From: Poriferisodalis sp026713105
Lineage (GTDB): Bacteria > Actinomycetota > Acidimicrobiia > Acidimicrobiales > Poriferisodalaceae
DNA: 64,000 nt
Direction: 5' to 3'
NCBI GenBank assembly: GCA_965115995.1
Contig: OZ220472.1
Span: 2,666,001-2,730,000, forward strand
How positions within the stretch are numbered: position 1 is the first letter of the stretch; every line of letters begins with the position of its first letter. The position numbers were made by a program, and so were the translations under genes. This document shows, one piece after another, positions 9,401 through 17,909 of this stretch. Under the pieces are notes generated by a model, which was not told where the DNA came from, ran no database searches, and was given only the letters and a program-made list of their open reading frames with translations.

Positions 9401-10832
9401 GGTCAGGTACGGCGAAGATAGCTCCTTGACCACGTTGCCCGAGGACGTCTTCGACGGCCTGTCCAGCCTGAGACGGCTTGTTCTGGCCGACGTAGGCCTG
9501 ACCGAGCTGCCCGAGGACGTCTTCGACGGCCTGTCCAGCCTGGAAGATCTGGATCTGAGCACCAACGAATTCACCGAGCTTCCCGAGGACGTATTCCAAG
9601 GTCTGGCCAACCTGCAATATCTGGAACTGGACTCGTACACATACAGACCGGGATTGACCGCACTGCCGGCGGATATCTTCCACGGGTTGCACAACCTGAT
9701 AGAGCTGAATCTGAAGGGCAACCGCATGACCACCCTGCCTGCGGATGTGTTCGACGGCCTGTCCAACTTGTACACGCTGGACTTGTCCGAGAATTTCTTT
9801 TTGACCGAGTTGCCCGAAGGCATCTTCTCCGGTTTGACCAGCCTGGTGAATCTCGAAATCGACAGCACTCCCGTGTCGCCACTGCTGGTGGTCACCGAGA
9901 TCAGCAACAAATCCAGTATTCGCACTCTGGACCTCTCCCTGCCGCACGGCAGCTACATGGAGCACCGCGGCAGGCAGGTGTACCGCCTGACCGAGCTGCC
10001 GGAGGACATCTTCGACGGCTACACCAATCTGGAAATACTGAAGCTGTCCAATCACAGCTTGACCGCGCTGCCGGAGGACGTGTTCGACGGCCTGAACAAG
10101 CTGCGAGAGCTGGATCTGAGAGACAACGAGCTTACCGATCTGCCGGAGGACGTGTTCGACGGCCTGACCAGCTTGGAGGAGCTGGACTTGGACCAAAACG
10201 ACCTGACGGAACTGCACCAAGATCTCTTCGACGGCCTGACCAGCTTGGAGAAGCTGGACCTCGGCAGCAGCAATCTGGCCGAGCTACACGAAGACCTCTT
10301 CGACGGTCTCGTCTCGATGTACTCGCTGACCATTACATACACCGAACTGACGGAACTGCCCGAGAACATCTTCGACGACCTGCATCTCTTGAATTCGCTG
10401 GACTTGCATGGCAACCAGCTGGCCGCGCTGCCCGAGGACATATTCGACGGCCTGTACAGGCTGTCCTCGCTCAACCTGGGCAGCAACAGCCTGACGGAGC
10501 TGCCCGAGAACATCTTCGACGACCCGACCGGACTCGGGCGTCTGAACCTGAAAGAAAACCGCCTAGCGGAACTGCCCGAGGACATATTCGACGGCTTGAC
10601 CTGGCTGGGAGACTTGGAGTTGCGAGGAAATCAACTCGCCGAACTCCCCGCAGATGTGTTCGCCGACTTGATCAACCTCCGTGATCTCGACCTGCGTGAC
10701 AATCAGCTGGCCTCGGTTTCGGCGGAAATGTTCAACAGCCTGCCCGGCTTGCAGTTCATGTGGCTGGCCGGCAATCCCGGGCACCCCTTTGGTCTGAACC
10801 TCAGGGAAGGGATACATCTCTTCGCCTGGTAG
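6414..10832 (+). CDS. Giant secreted leucine-rich-repeat protein
   Basis: A 1472-residue secreted protein. After a poor N-terminal segment and four prolines coded by a C tract, a signal peptide is clear (RRFRLRRLASALAAVLLGMAALPLVAG, ending near AQA at about 75). Three ~129-residue repeats follow (about 80-465), each with SDAG...TYALGE, KIDMDPAEWGEKWASYE and LSHDA(D/S)H; they look like bacterial Ig-like/SwmB-type modules. Then come a cadherin-like piece and a second Ig-like piece, and about 27 leucine-rich repeats of 24 residues with consensus LxxLDLxxNxLTELPEDIFDGL (about 740-1460). No membrane anchor or sorting motif is seen at the C terminus. Such LRRs bind proteins, so a surface or host-contact role is likely. 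The GTG start at 6414 is uncertain; a TTG after the C tract is an alternative. Confidence 0.85.
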   Translation: MTVACCGLSQSVQEVIRALIDEAAVSVDRFYPPPPDRLPIIVRRFRLRRLASALAAVLLGMAALPLVAGPAQAQAGTATVVGVAIASDAGDDGTYALGESIRVTLTFSETVTVAGAPRLKIDMDPAEWGEKWASYETGSGTTQLTFAHTVVEPNTSTQGIAVLADTLELNGGTIHSAASQTDADLTHTGLSHDADHKVDWQLTPNQASVAGVAITSDAGDDGTYALGETIRVTLTFSETVTVAGAPRLKIDMDPAEWGEKWASYEDGSRTTELTFSYIVAEPNISTHGIAVLEDSLELNNGEIRTLSSLFHAALSHPGLDHDASHTVDWQQSPQPPSVAGVAVSSDAGSDNTYALGETITVTVTFNEAVNVTGQPRLKIDMDPAEWGEKWASYESGTGTTDLTFTYAVTEPNISAQGIAVLADTLELNNGTVRSAASQTDADLAHTGLSHDADHKVDWQLAPNQAPLINTQASNHDLFAGRQHAPQGFWVSKPFHGIFSDPDGDELTYTASVTGGDRQLVETLSVTLDAELRRTRDLWQPVGTFDRVFFRAHPEENAAWKTVSPALPDPLITTVTLTATDPDGLSASVDGLFVTDWDSEPVLTSATARPEAIELTFDQALQGVPALDQFTVNVADSDRVEAAVAVSRVSVSGPVVTLEMASPLGPEQTVTVGYAHQADGSLQRAGGGDHVSSFTGHEVAVALPELSVSVCDRTPAVRDVIVARVGGNKECGDITANDLIQVRSISFGSAHQGVTSLNLRSGDFEGLRNLRNLNFGWHSVSNLPSDIFDGLSRLRRLDLSVPGGGHPGYIGKDYGLTALPAGVFDDLTSLESLDLSGNHRVHTLPEGIFDHLTNLQELNLALLGLSTLPAGVFDSLSNLENLSLEANARHWFSRGLGLTTLPEGIFDHLTKLENLDLHANSLTELDEDMFDTLSNLQALYLDGNLLTELPEDIFDGLSNLQRLNLDDNGLEALPEDVFDGLSNLENLDLGYQRVVDGVRYGEDSSLTTLPEDVFDGLSSLRRLVLADVGLTELPEDVFDGLSSLEDLDLSTNEFTELPEDVFQGLANLQYLELDSYTYRPGLTALPADIFHGLHNLIELNLKGNRMTTLPADVFDGLSNLYTLDLSENFFLTELPEGIFSGLTSLVNLEIDSTPVSPLLVVTEISNKSSIRTLDLSLPHGSYMEHRGRQVYRLTELPEDIFDGYTNLEILKLSNHSLTALPEDVFDGLNKLRELDLRDNELTDLPEDVFDGLTSLEELDLDQNDLTELHQDLFDGLTSLEKLDLGSSNLAELHEDLFDGLVSMYSLTITYTELTELPENIFDDLHLLNSLDLHGNQLAALPEDIFDGLYRLSSLNLGSNSLTELPENIFDDPTGLGRLNLKENRLAELPEDIFDGLTWLGDLELRGNQLAELPADVFADLINLRDLDLRDNQLASVSAEMFNSLPGLQFMWLAGNPGHPFGLNLREGIHLFAW
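6506..6517. repeat. 12-base poly-C tract inside the LRR gene
   Basis: An uninterrupted run of 12 C lies 92 bases into the reading frame and just before the signal peptide. If translation starts upstream of it, loss or gain of one base would stop the protein early. This is the layout of a phase-variable contingency locus. It could also be a read or assembly error. Confidence 0.8.
6650..7800 (+). repeat. Three in-frame ~387-bp repeats in the LRR protein
   Basis: Each unit encodes a ~129-residue module with the block KIDMDPAEWGEKWASYE. Approximate unit starts are 6650, 7036 and 7423. Units 1 and 2 are nearly identical at DNA level over long stretches, indicating recent duplication or gene conversion. 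Confidence 0.85.
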
Positions 10833-10967
10833 GAGAATCGAGCCCTCGACCGCTGTACGAGGCACACTCGCAGCCCGAGCCCAAAGTGCCGCAGATTGCT
10901 GACGGCCGGCGTGGTCCCCGGTTGCTGGCCCGTCGTGATTGCCGGCTGTGCACGCCAATGGGCTGAG

Positions 10968-12710
10968 CTAGTTAGCAGCACACGCGGCGGACATCAGGGC
11001 TGTCGCGAGGGCGTCGGCGTCGGCTTGCGCAGGCGCCAGCACCTCGCCGTACACCCCCTCGCATTCGAACCACACGCCTATCTGTTGGGGACTGCGGCTG
11101 ATGCCTGGCAATTCCGAATGCGGGTTTTCGATGGCGTCGAAGAAACGACGCGGCTCGCTGCGCTCAAATGCGATCCAGACCTCGATCACTCCCTGAGCGG
11201 ATCGACCCCGGATCGAGAACTCGGCCTCGACAGCAACCGAATGCTGACTGGAGACCGTGTCGTACCCGGCCTCGCGCACGACTGTTTCGACGACATCCAG
11301 CATCGCCCAGTACTCCGCCGAGCGGGCTGGCCGCGGCACCGCGATCGAGTACGCCCAGTGGATTGCCGGCGTATCGAATCCGTGAAAGAACAGGTGCCGG
11401 CCGTCAGCACTCCACTGCAGCGTCGGCGCCATGCTCGGCGAAGTTCGCTCGGGCCCCTCGAGCGCAATCACATGCTGATCCCCGGGGTACAGGCCCGGAC
11501 GATCTAGCACCACGATTGTCGCCCTGCCTCCCCACCAGTCACGCCACGCCGCGACACGCGAGCCATCGGGAGACCACGAGCCGCGGCCACCGACAACTCC
11601 CACCAGCAGCGTGGAATGGGAGAGAGCGTCGAGCCGCACATCTCTCAACTCGCCGCCGACCCGATAGGCGATGGCTCCGCCGTCGGGCGACCACGACGGC
11701 CCCGAATCGTGCTCGCCTCCCGCAGTCAGCACCTGCTCTGTGCCGGTTGCCAACTCGATCACCACAAGGTGCTGGTCGAACCCGACTGCGTCACCTGTGC
11801 CACCCGTGTCATCTGTGTCGGCTGTGTCGCTTGTGCCGGTGACTTGCGTCACCCGTGCGCGGCGCGAGAAGGCGATGCGGGTTCCGTCGGGCGACCACGC
11901 AGGCTCCTGGTCCAAGACCAAACCGTCGGTGATCTGACGCAGGCCCAGAGCATCGGGCTGGACGACGTAGACGTGGCTCGCCCGTTCCCCGTCGACGATC
12001 GCTCCCTGGGAGAACGCAATCTGCTCGCCGTCGGGCGACCACGAAGGCGAGCTCAGCCCGTGCTGAGCGGTGAGGAAGGGCATGTCACTGGTGCCGTCGC
12101 CGTCCGCGACCCACAGGGTGCTCCCAACCCGGAAGACGACGCGCCTGCAGTCCGGAGACCACGACAACTGATCGACGCCTTCGGGCTTAGTGCTGGCGAA
12201 GCGAAGGGGGAGTTGAATCCGCAGTGCGGGGAGCACCCCCCTGCAGACGTCCGCAGGCGGGCCGGGCTCGTCGAGCCGTACCCGACGCGGGATGTACGGC
12301 TCCACGCCTGAGACCGGGTGCTCCGGCTCGCCGAAGGCCTGCGACAACTCCGCGCTCTGATCGTCTTCGTCATCGGTCAATTCGTCGCCCGCGGGGTCTG
12401 GGTCGGTCTGTTCCGTCGGCGCTGAATCCGCTGGCGGCGCCTCCGTCACCTCGGTTTGCTCAGGTGGCGAATCGCCCGCGTTCGGGTCTGGCCGATCCTC
12501 AGCCACCTCGGCGCTGTCATCGGGAGTTTCTGAGCCAAGTTGCGAGCTGACGAGGACAGCGGCCACGAGCAGAACGACTGCAACAGCTGCTGCGAGCCAC
12601 CAGCGCTTTCGAGGCCTGTCGGCGCCCCGCCGAGATTCGACCCTCGCAGATCCACCGTCAGTCGGCTCCAGCGGCACCAGCACCACGGGGTCATCAGGCT
12701 CAGCAGGCAT
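10968..12710 (-). CDS. Membrane-anchored TolB-like beta-propeller protein
   Basis: A 580-residue protein. The ATG at 12710 is chosen because GGGAGG lies 9 bases upstream; a GTG at 12737 is the longer option. One membrane helix (WWLAAAVAVVLLVAAVLVSS) near residue 45 is followed by a long acidic Asp/Glu/Pro-rich linker. A propeller of PD40-type repeats follows, with WSPDG blocks such as SWSPDCRRVVF, SWSPDGEQIAF, AWSPDGTRIAF, SWSPDGGAIAY and SWSPDGSRVAA. The topology puts the propeller outside the cell. The family usually mediates protein contacts; the partner is unknown. It is convergent with the LRR gene. Confidence 0.8.
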   Translation of the reverse strand: MPAEPDDPVVLVPLEPTDGGSARVESRRGADRPRKRWWLAAAVAVVLLVAAVLVSSQLGSETPDDSAEVAEDRPDPNAGDSPPEQTEVTEAPPADSAPTEQTDPDPAGDELTDDEDDQSAELSQAFGEPEHPVSGVEPYIPRRVRLDEPGPPADVCRGVLPALRIQLPLRFASTKPEGVDQLSWSPDCRRVVFRVGSTLWVADGDGTSDMPFLTAQHGLSSPSWSPDGEQIAFSQGAIVDGERASHVYVVQPDALGLRQITDGLVLDQEPAWSPDGTRIAFSRRARVTQVTGTSDTADTDDTGGTGDAVGFDQHLVVIELATGTEQVLTAGGEHDSGPSWSPDGGAIAYRVGGELRDVRLDALSHSTLLVGVVGGRGSWSPDGSRVAAWRDWWGGRATIVVLDRPGLYPGDQHVIALEGPERTSPSMAPTLQWSADGRHLFFHGFDTPAIHWAYSIAVPRPARSAEYWAMLDVVETVVREAGYDTVSSQHSVAVEAEFSIRGRSAQGVIEVWIAFERSEPRRFFDAIENPHSELPGISRSPQQIGVWFECEGVYGEVLAPAQADADALATALMSAACAAN

Positions 12711-12841
12711 GTGCGAGCGCCTCCCGAGCTCCGTCACTGCCCAGCACGAAGAGGCGATTCGGGCACAGCGCCACCACGGGCCCGACCGTACCGGCGCGCA
12801 GCGTCGAGCGAGGTCGCGGAGGCGGTTTGAGACCTCCCATC

Positions 12842-12847
12842 TAGGGT
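12842..12847 (+). promoter_or_regulatory. TAGGGT -10 box, leaderless start of amidotransferase gene
   Basis: TAGGGT is followed by exactly 6 bases and the GTG at 12854, and no Shine-Dalgarno sequence is present. The same arrangement is seen before the genes at 46650 and 60410. Confidence 0.5.
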
Positions 12848-12853
12848 GGCCCG

Positions 12854-13630
12854 GTGCCCAAGCCGCTGATTGGATTGTCGGGACGACGCCGCGCCGGCGC
12901 CCGCATCCGAGGCTTCCCGCCCGTGTTCGTCGACGTCGAAGTCGATCTGTACATCGCTCACTACGCCCAGGCGGTTCATGCTGCGGGGGCCATCGCGCTC
13001 CATGTGCCGCTCGATGCCGACCCGGCCGACGTGGTGCCGCACCTCGATGCTGTGCTGCTCACAGGCGGCGAGGACGTGGCGGCGTGCCTGTACGCCGACC
13101 GCCTGCGCGAGCAGGTGTACGAGGGCGTCGACCCGTTCGCCGAGCGCGCCGCCGGGTTCGACAACGATCACAGCGATAACAGCAGTCCGGCCAGCAAGGT
13201 GCCGCTGCGCGATGCATTCGAGATCGCACTGCTCGACGCCGCCGTCAACAGCGGCTTGCCGGTGCTGGGCATCTGCCGCGGCCCGCAGCTCATCAACATC
13301 GCTGCCGGCGGGACACTGCACCAGCACTTGCCCGAACACGCGGCAACCGACGGGCCGCCCGATGCCACGCCCCACAACGTCACCACCACCGAAGGCAGCC
13401 AGCTGCGCGAGATGTTCGGCCCCGAGGTGGCAGTGAACTCATTGCATCACCAAGCGGTAGATCAGCTCGGCGACGGCTACATCGCCACAGCCCACTCCAC
13501 CGACGGGATCATCGAAGGCATCGAGCACACCGAGCTGCCGATTCTCGCCGTGCAGTGGCATCCCGAACTGATGACCGAAGCGCTGACGGACCCCTGCTTC
13601 AGCTGGCTCGTCGAGCGCGCCAGCCGCTGA
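12854..13630 (+). CDS. Class I glutamine amidotransferase-like hydrolase (gamma-glutamyl-GABA hydrolase type)
   Basis: A 258-residue enzyme of the peptidase C26/PuuD type. The nucleophile elbow is LPVLGICRGPQLINIAAGG (Cys near 140) and the His-Glu pair is in AVQWHPE near the C terminus; SLHHQAV is also typical. LLTGGEDV is the conserved loop before the nucleophile. Such enzymes free glutamate from gamma-glutamyl compounds, as in putrescine degradation, though no other puu gene is nearby. The GTG start follows from the promoter box 6 bases upstream. The length matches the family. Confidence 0.85.
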   Translation: MPKPLIGLSGRRRAGARIRGFPPVFVDVEVDLYIAHYAQAVHAAGAIALHVPLDADPADVVPHLDAVLLTGGEDVAACLYADRLREQVYEGVDPFAERAAGFDNDHSDNSSPASKVPLRDAFEIALLDAAVNSGLPVLGICRGPQLINIAAGGTLHQHLPEHAATDGPPDATPHNVTTTEGSQLREMFGPEVAVNSLHHQAVDQLGDGYIATAHSTDGIIEGIEHTELPILAVQWHPELMTEALTDPCFSWLVERASR

Positions 13631-13706
13631 TCTCAGCGATGGAACGGCCGCAGTACAGCTGGCCGGCTACGCCTCACCATCCGCCACTCCCCTACCGGCT
13701 GGCTGC

Positions 13707-14735
13707 TCAGTGGCCGCCGCCCTCGACGGCTTCGCGCACCCGCGGGATGACGTTGCGGGCCAGCCGTTCAAGCGATGCGTTGAACAGCGACGGCGCCATA
13801 CCCGGCGAGGCACCCCACGTGCACACGTCGGTGAAGCCGTAGCGCGTGATGAAGTCGACCAGCTCGGCGACGCAGTGGTCCTCGTCGCCGACGATCCAAT
13901 TCTGGGGAATCGCGCCCTTGTCGGGGTCGAAGGCGGTGAACTCGTCAGGCGTCTCGGCGAAGAACTTGGCATACACGCCGAGCCGGTAACGCTCTGCCGC
14001 CTTGATGGGGTTCCACTCCCGCTCGGCGTCGTCGGTTACGAACACCGAGCGGATGATGCCCACCCGGTAGTCGTCGGGGTCGCGGCCCGTCGCTCGCAGC
14101 TCGTCTTTCCACGGATCCATCACCACCTCGGGTGCGCCTTGGGGCAGCAGATGCGTGTCGAAGCGAGCGGCCCGCACCGCCGCATTCGCGCTCATGCCTG
14201 CGATCCACAGCGGCGGACCCCCGGGTTGCACTGGCGCAGGCGTCACCAGCAGGTCGTCGAAGTGGTGACGCTTGCCGTGGAAGCTGAACGGCTCTCCCTT
14301 CCACGCCAGGCGAAGGATCTGCACCAACTCCTCGGTCAGCGACACCCGGCGCGACTGCGGGATGCCGAAGCCCCGGAACTCGTGAGCCGCGTAGCCCATG
14401 CCGATGCCCAGCTCGATGCGCCCGTTCGAGATGTTGTCGAGGATCGCCAAGTCCTCGGCCAGCCGGATCGGATGGGCGAACGGCGCCAGCAAGATGTCGG
14501 TCGACAGGCGGATGCGGGACGTGCGCGCCGCCACCGCTCCAGCTATCGGCACGAAATTCGGCAGGTGGCCGTCGTCGAGGAAGTGGTGCTCGGTGAACCA
14601 TCCGAGATCGAAGCCCAGCTCGTCGGCCATCTCGAGCTGATCGAGCGCCTGGGCGTACATCTCGGCCAGCGGCACCTCGCTGCCGGGAGGGCTGCGCAGA
14701 TCGTGGACGACACCGAATCGCAGGGGTAGAGGCAT
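13707..14735 (-). CDS. LLM-class flavin/F420-dependent oxidoreductase
   Basis: A 342-residue luciferase-like monooxygenase. The N-terminal strand RFGVVHDLRSPPGSEVPL, the ELGFDLGWFTEHHF block, the TDILLAPFAHPIRLAEDLA block and the ELGIGMGYAAHEF block are all characteristic. It is a close paralogue of the gene at 59302-60357; both share TEHHF, GIGMGYAAHEF and RRVSLTEE. Substrate and cofactor (FMN or F420) cannot be told from sequence. It is divergent from a Baeyer-Villiger monooxygenase, with an inverted repeat between them that may control both. Confidence 0.88.
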   Translation of the reverse strand: MPLPLRFGVVHDLRSPPGSEVPLAEMYAQALDQLEMADELGFDLGWFTEHHFLDDGHLPNFVPIAGAVAARTSRIRLSTDILLAPFAHPIRLAEDLAILDNISNGRIELGIGMGYAAHEFRGFGIPQSRRVSLTEELVQILRLAWKGEPFSFHGKRHHFDDLLVTPAPVQPGGPPLWIAGMSANAAVRAARFDTHLLPQGAPEVVMDPWKDELRATGRDPDDYRVGIIRSVFVTDDAEREWNPIKAAERYRLGVYAKFFAETPDEFTAFDPDKGAIPQNWIVGDEDHCVAELVDFITRYGFTDVCTWGASPGMAPSLFNASLERLARNVIPRVREAVEGGGH

Positions 14736-14741
14736 TCCCGG

Positions 14742-14747
14742 AGACTA
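14742..14747 (-). promoter_or_regulatory. TAGTCT -10 box, leaderless start of LLM gene
   Basis: On the minus strand TAGTCT is followed by 6 bases and then the ATG at 14735, the same geometry as the TAGGGT boxes elsewhere in the window. Confidence 0.4.
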
Positions 14748-14803
14748 GAGCCGGGCCGGCGAGGCCGACCGACGAGCGATACACCCCCTGGAGATTTCCT
14801 AAC

Positions 14804-14845
14804 GCGCGTTCGACTATTGTTGGAATGCAGATCAATCGAACGCGC
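14804..14845. promoter_or_regulatory. Inverted repeat in divergent LLM/BVMO promoter region
   Basis: GCGCGTTCGA (14804-14813) and its exact complement TCGAACGCGC (14836-14845) are separated by 22 bases. The half-site centres are 32 bases apart, about three helical turns. This fits an operator for a dimeric or tetrameric regulator between two divergent oxidoreductase genes. Confidence 0.5.
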
Positions 14846-14929
14846 TCGGGCGGGGCGGCAACGCATTCGCCGAGTCCACGCCGTCCAACTCGGTGACGCG
14901 TGCAACGATTGCAGCGGGGGAAATGAAAC

Positions 14930-16627
14930 ATGCCAGCAGCAGCGACCAACGGAACCTCGAACGGCAGCGCCGCAGGCGAGCCCGAGTACGAGGTCATCAT
15001 CATCGGCGCCGGCGTGGCCGGCATCTACCAGATGTACCGGCTGGCCGAGCGCGGCGTCCACGCGACCGTGCTCGAGATGGGCAGCGACCTCGGCGGTACC
15101 TGGTTCTGGAACCGCTACCCCGGCTGCCGGTTCGACTCGGAGAGCTACACCTACGGCTACTCGTTCTCCGACGAGCTGCTCGACGAGTGGCACTGGAAGG
15201 AACGCTTCTCGGGCCAGCCCGAGAACCTGCGCTACCTGAACCACGTCGCCGACAAGTTCGACCTGCGCCAATACATGCAGTTCAACTGCACTGTCGAGAC
15301 TGCGCACTTCGACGACGACGCCGGCATCTGGCGCCTGCACCTCGGCGACGGGCGTGACCTGAGCTGCCGATTCCTGCTCACCGCCCTCGGCCTGCTGTCC
15401 GCGCCCACCTATCCCCGCATCGAGGGCGTCAACGCCGACGGCACCGACGTCTTCGAAGGACCGTCGTTCCACACGTACCACTGGCCCGCCGAGCCCGTCG
15501 AGATCAAGGGCAAGCGGGTTGCGGTCATCGGCACCGGCGCGACAGGCGTGCAGGCCATTGCCGCCATCGGCGAGCAAGCCGAGCACCTCACGGTGTTCCA
15601 GCGGCGGCCCAACTGGTGCGCCCCGCTGCACAACAGCGAGATCTCCGACCAGGAGATGGACGGCATCCGCGCCCGCTACGACGAGATCTTCGACAAGTGC
15701 GCACGTACTCCAGGCGGGTTCGAGCACGAGCCCGACCGCCGCGGCTTCTGGAACGTGACACCCGAAGAGCGACGGGCGATGTGGGAGAAGCTGTACGGGG
15801 AACCGGGCTTCGGCATCTGGATGGCCAACTTCCGCGAGATCTTCTTCGACGAGAAGGCCAATGCAGAGCTGTCGGCCTTCATCGGTGACAAGATCCGCGA
15901 TCGGGTCGACGACCCGGACATCGCGGAGAAGCTCATCCCCACCGACCATGGCTTCGGCGTGCAGCGGGTCCCGCTCGAGACGCGCTACTACGAGACCTAC
16001 AACAAGCCCAACGTGAACCTGGTGGACATCAAAGAGACACCGATCACCCGCATTACCCCGACCGGCATCGAGACCACCGAGCAGCACCACGAATTTGATC
16101 TCATCGTGTACGCCACCGGCTTCGACGCCATCACCGGCAGCTTCGACCGGATCGATTTCCGGGGCTCGAACGGCGTGGCACTGCGCGACAAGTGGGGAGA
16201 CGGGCCGGTCACCTACATCGGCCTGATGGTGAACGGATTCCCGAACCTGATGACCATCGCCGGGCCGCAGAGCGGCTCAGCGTCCACCAACTACCCGCGC
16301 GGCATCGAGATCGGTGTCGACTGGGTGACCGGCATGCTCGACTACGTCTGGGAGAACGGCTACACCCGCTTCGAGGCCGACCAAGACGCCGAGCGGGAAT
16401 GGACCAACCACGTCATCGAGATGTACTCCATGATGCTGATGCGCAAGGCGCAGGGCTGGTTCACGGGCTACAACTCGAACGTCGACGGGCACGAGAAGGG
16501 CACGATCCGCTATCTCGTGTACAACGGCGGCGCTCCGAAGTACAAGCGCCGCATCGACGAGATCGCCGATCACGACTACGACGGCGTGTCGTTCGCGACC
16601 CAGCGCACCGCAGTCGGCGTCGGCTGA
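14930..16627 (+). CDS. Baeyer-Villiger monooxygenase (flavin-containing, NADPH)
   Basis: A 565-residue type I BVMO. The FAD-binding motif IIIGAGVAGIYQ is at about 23-34, followed by GGTWFWNRYPGCRFD. The BVMO fingerprint FEGPSFHTYHWP lies near 176-187, directly before the NADP-binding VAVIGTGATGVQ. These enzymes insert oxygen next to a ketone; cyclohexanone and steroid monooxygenases belong here. The length is typical. It leads a run of catabolic genes (thiolase, DUF35 protein, molybdenum hydroxylase), hinting at a ring or side-chain ketone as substrate. The substrate is unknown. Confidence 0.92.
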   Translation: MPAAATNGTSNGSAAGEPEYEVIIIGAGVAGIYQMYRLAERGVHATVLEMGSDLGGTWFWNRYPGCRFDSESYTYGYSFSDELLDEWHWKERFSGQPENLRYLNHVADKFDLRQYMQFNCTVETAHFDDDAGIWRLHLGDGRDLSCRFLLTALGLLSAPTYPRIEGVNADGTDVFEGPSFHTYHWPAEPVEIKGKRVAVIGTGATGVQAIAAIGEQAEHLTVFQRRPNWCAPLHNSEISDQEMDGIRARYDEIFDKCARTPGGFEHEPDRRGFWNVTPEERRAMWEKLYGEPGFGIWMANFREIFFDEKANAELSAFIGDKIRDRVDDPDIAEKLIPTDHGFGVQRVPLETRYYETYNKPNVNLVDIKETPITRITPTGIETTEQHHEFDLIVYATGFDAITGSFDRIDFRGSNGVALRDKWGDGPVTYIGLMVNGFPNLMTIAGPQSGSASTNYPRGIEIGVDWVTGMLDYVWENGYTRFEADQDAEREWTNHVIEMYSMMLMRKAQGWFTGYNSNVDGHEKGTIRYLVYNGGAPKYKRRIDEIADHDYDGVSFATQRTAVGVG

Positions 16628-16641
16628 GCCTGATCAAGCCC

Positions 16642-16666
16642 GCGGGCCGCGCGCCAGCGGGCCCGC
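16642..16666 (+). terminator. Hairpin after the BVMO gene
   Basis: GCGGGCC (16642-16648) pairs with GGCCCGC (16660-16666) around an 11-base loop, 15 bases after the BVMO stop. There is no T-run, so it is only a possible terminator or processing stem. Confidence 0.3.
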
Positions 16667-16700
16667 ATGTCGACCTGCCCGCCTCCCGCTGAGGTGAATC

Positions 16701-17873
16701 GTGGATATCTCTGGAGCAGCTGCCATCGTCGGCGTCGCCGAGACCGACTACATGCGTGGCACCCCGCTGAGCGTGCCCGAGCTGGTGCTCGAAGCGACCA
16801 TGGCTGCCATCGCCGACGCCGGGCTCGACCCCAGCGAGATCGACGGCATCATTCCGCCACCGGGATTCATCTCGTCCGAGGAGATCGCCGCCAACCTCGG
16901 CGCTGACGACATCCGCTACGCCGTCACGGTGCACATGGGGGGCGCCAGCCCGGTAGCCGCGCTGCAGTCGGCCACCATGGCGATCGCTGCGGGCATTGCC
17001 ACCAACGTCGTGATCACGATGGGCTGGAACGGGTACTCGGCCATGCGGCCTCGGCCCGACGCTCGGCCGACGAAGCGGCGCCTCGATCCGGGCCCGTTCG
17101 TGGACGTGAGCCGCAACTTCTACGCGCCCTACGGCGTGCGCTCGGCCGTGCAGTGGTACTCGATGTACATCCAGCGCTATGTCGACCTGTACGACGTCGA
17201 GCCCACCGATGCAGCCCAGGTCGCCCTGACCTGTCGGGAGCATGCGCACCTCAACGACAAAGCCCTCATGGGCGGGCGGCCGATGACCATGGACGACTAC
17301 CTGGCGTCGCCGCTCATCACCGAGCCGATGCGCAAGTTCGACTGCTGCTTGGAGACCGACTGCGCCGCTGCGGTGGTGCTGACCTCTTCCGAGCGGGCGA
17401 AGGATCTGCCTCATGACCCGGTGCTGTGGCTGGGCGGTGCAGAGGGTCACCCGTACCCCGCCGACGAGATCACCAACCGGCCCGACATGCTGCGTCTCGG
17501 CCTCGACTTCGCCGCACCGAGGGCGTTCGCAATGGCGGGCGTGCTGCCGGCCGACATGGACTTCCTGCAGATCTACGACTGCTTCACCTACGTCGTGATG
17601 ATGGAGCTCGAGGCCATCGGCATGTGCCCGCCGGGCGGTGCGAAGGAGTTCGTGGCCGACGGGAACATCTCGCTCAGCGGCCGCTATCCGATGAACACCC
17701 ACGGCGGTCTGCTGTCCCAAGGACATGCCTGGGGCCTCAACCACATTGTGGAAGCGGCTCGTCAGCTGCGTCATGAGGCAGACGACGCGCAGGTGGCCGA
17801 TGCCGAACTGGGTGTCGTGACGGGCTACGGCGATCTCGGCGACGGCAGCATCGCCGTGCTGGGCCGAGGCTGA
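16701..17873 (+). CDS. Thiolase-fold (SCP2-type) protein without the usual Cys
   Basis: A 390-residue thiolase-family protein (GTG start with GAGGTG upstream). Where biosynthetic thiolases have the nucleophilic Cys, this has VHMGGASPVAALQSA with no Cys. The late NTHGGLLSQGH motif, with the conserved Asn and His, is kept. This is the pattern of lipid-transfer/aldolase relatives such as Ltp2, which form a complex with a DUF35 protein and cleave steroid side-chain acyl-CoA by retro-aldol reaction. A DUF35 gene follows 36 bases later, supporting a two-protein complex. Substrate is inferred only by analogy. Confidence 0.8.
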   Translation: MDISGAAAIVGVAETDYMRGTPLSVPELVLEATMAAIADAGLDPSEIDGIIPPPGFISSEEIAANLGADDIRYAVTVHMGGASPVAALQSATMAIAAGIATNVVITMGWNGYSAMRPRPDARPTKRRLDPGPFVDVSRNFYAPYGVRSAVQWYSMYIQRYVDLYDVEPTDAAQVALTCREHAHLNDKALMGGRPMTMDDYLASPLITEPMRKFDCCLETDCAAAVVLTSSERAKDLPHDPVLWLGGAEGHPYPADEITNRPDMLRLGLDFAAPRAFAMAGVLPADMDFLQIYDCFTYVVMMELEAIGMCPPGGAKEFVADGNISLSGRYPMNTHGGLLSQGHAWGLNHIVEAARQLRHEADDAQVADAELGVVTGYGDLGDGSIAVLGRG

Positions 17874-17909
17874 GACTTCTCCGAGGAGCTCGCAGATGAG
17901 GCCAATGCA

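Noticed and set aside
9255..10220. Minus-strand repetitive protein rich in QAVEDVLGQ
   Set aside because: It is the complement of the LRR array and repeats only because that array does.
6414..10832. LRR gene as a eukaryotic-type contamination
   Set aside because: The signal peptide, codon bias and neighbours are bacterial, and bacterial LRR proteins of this type are known.
14543..16090. Long minus-strand frame opposite the BVMO at 14930
   Set aside because: A GC-rich shadow of the BVMO with no family features.
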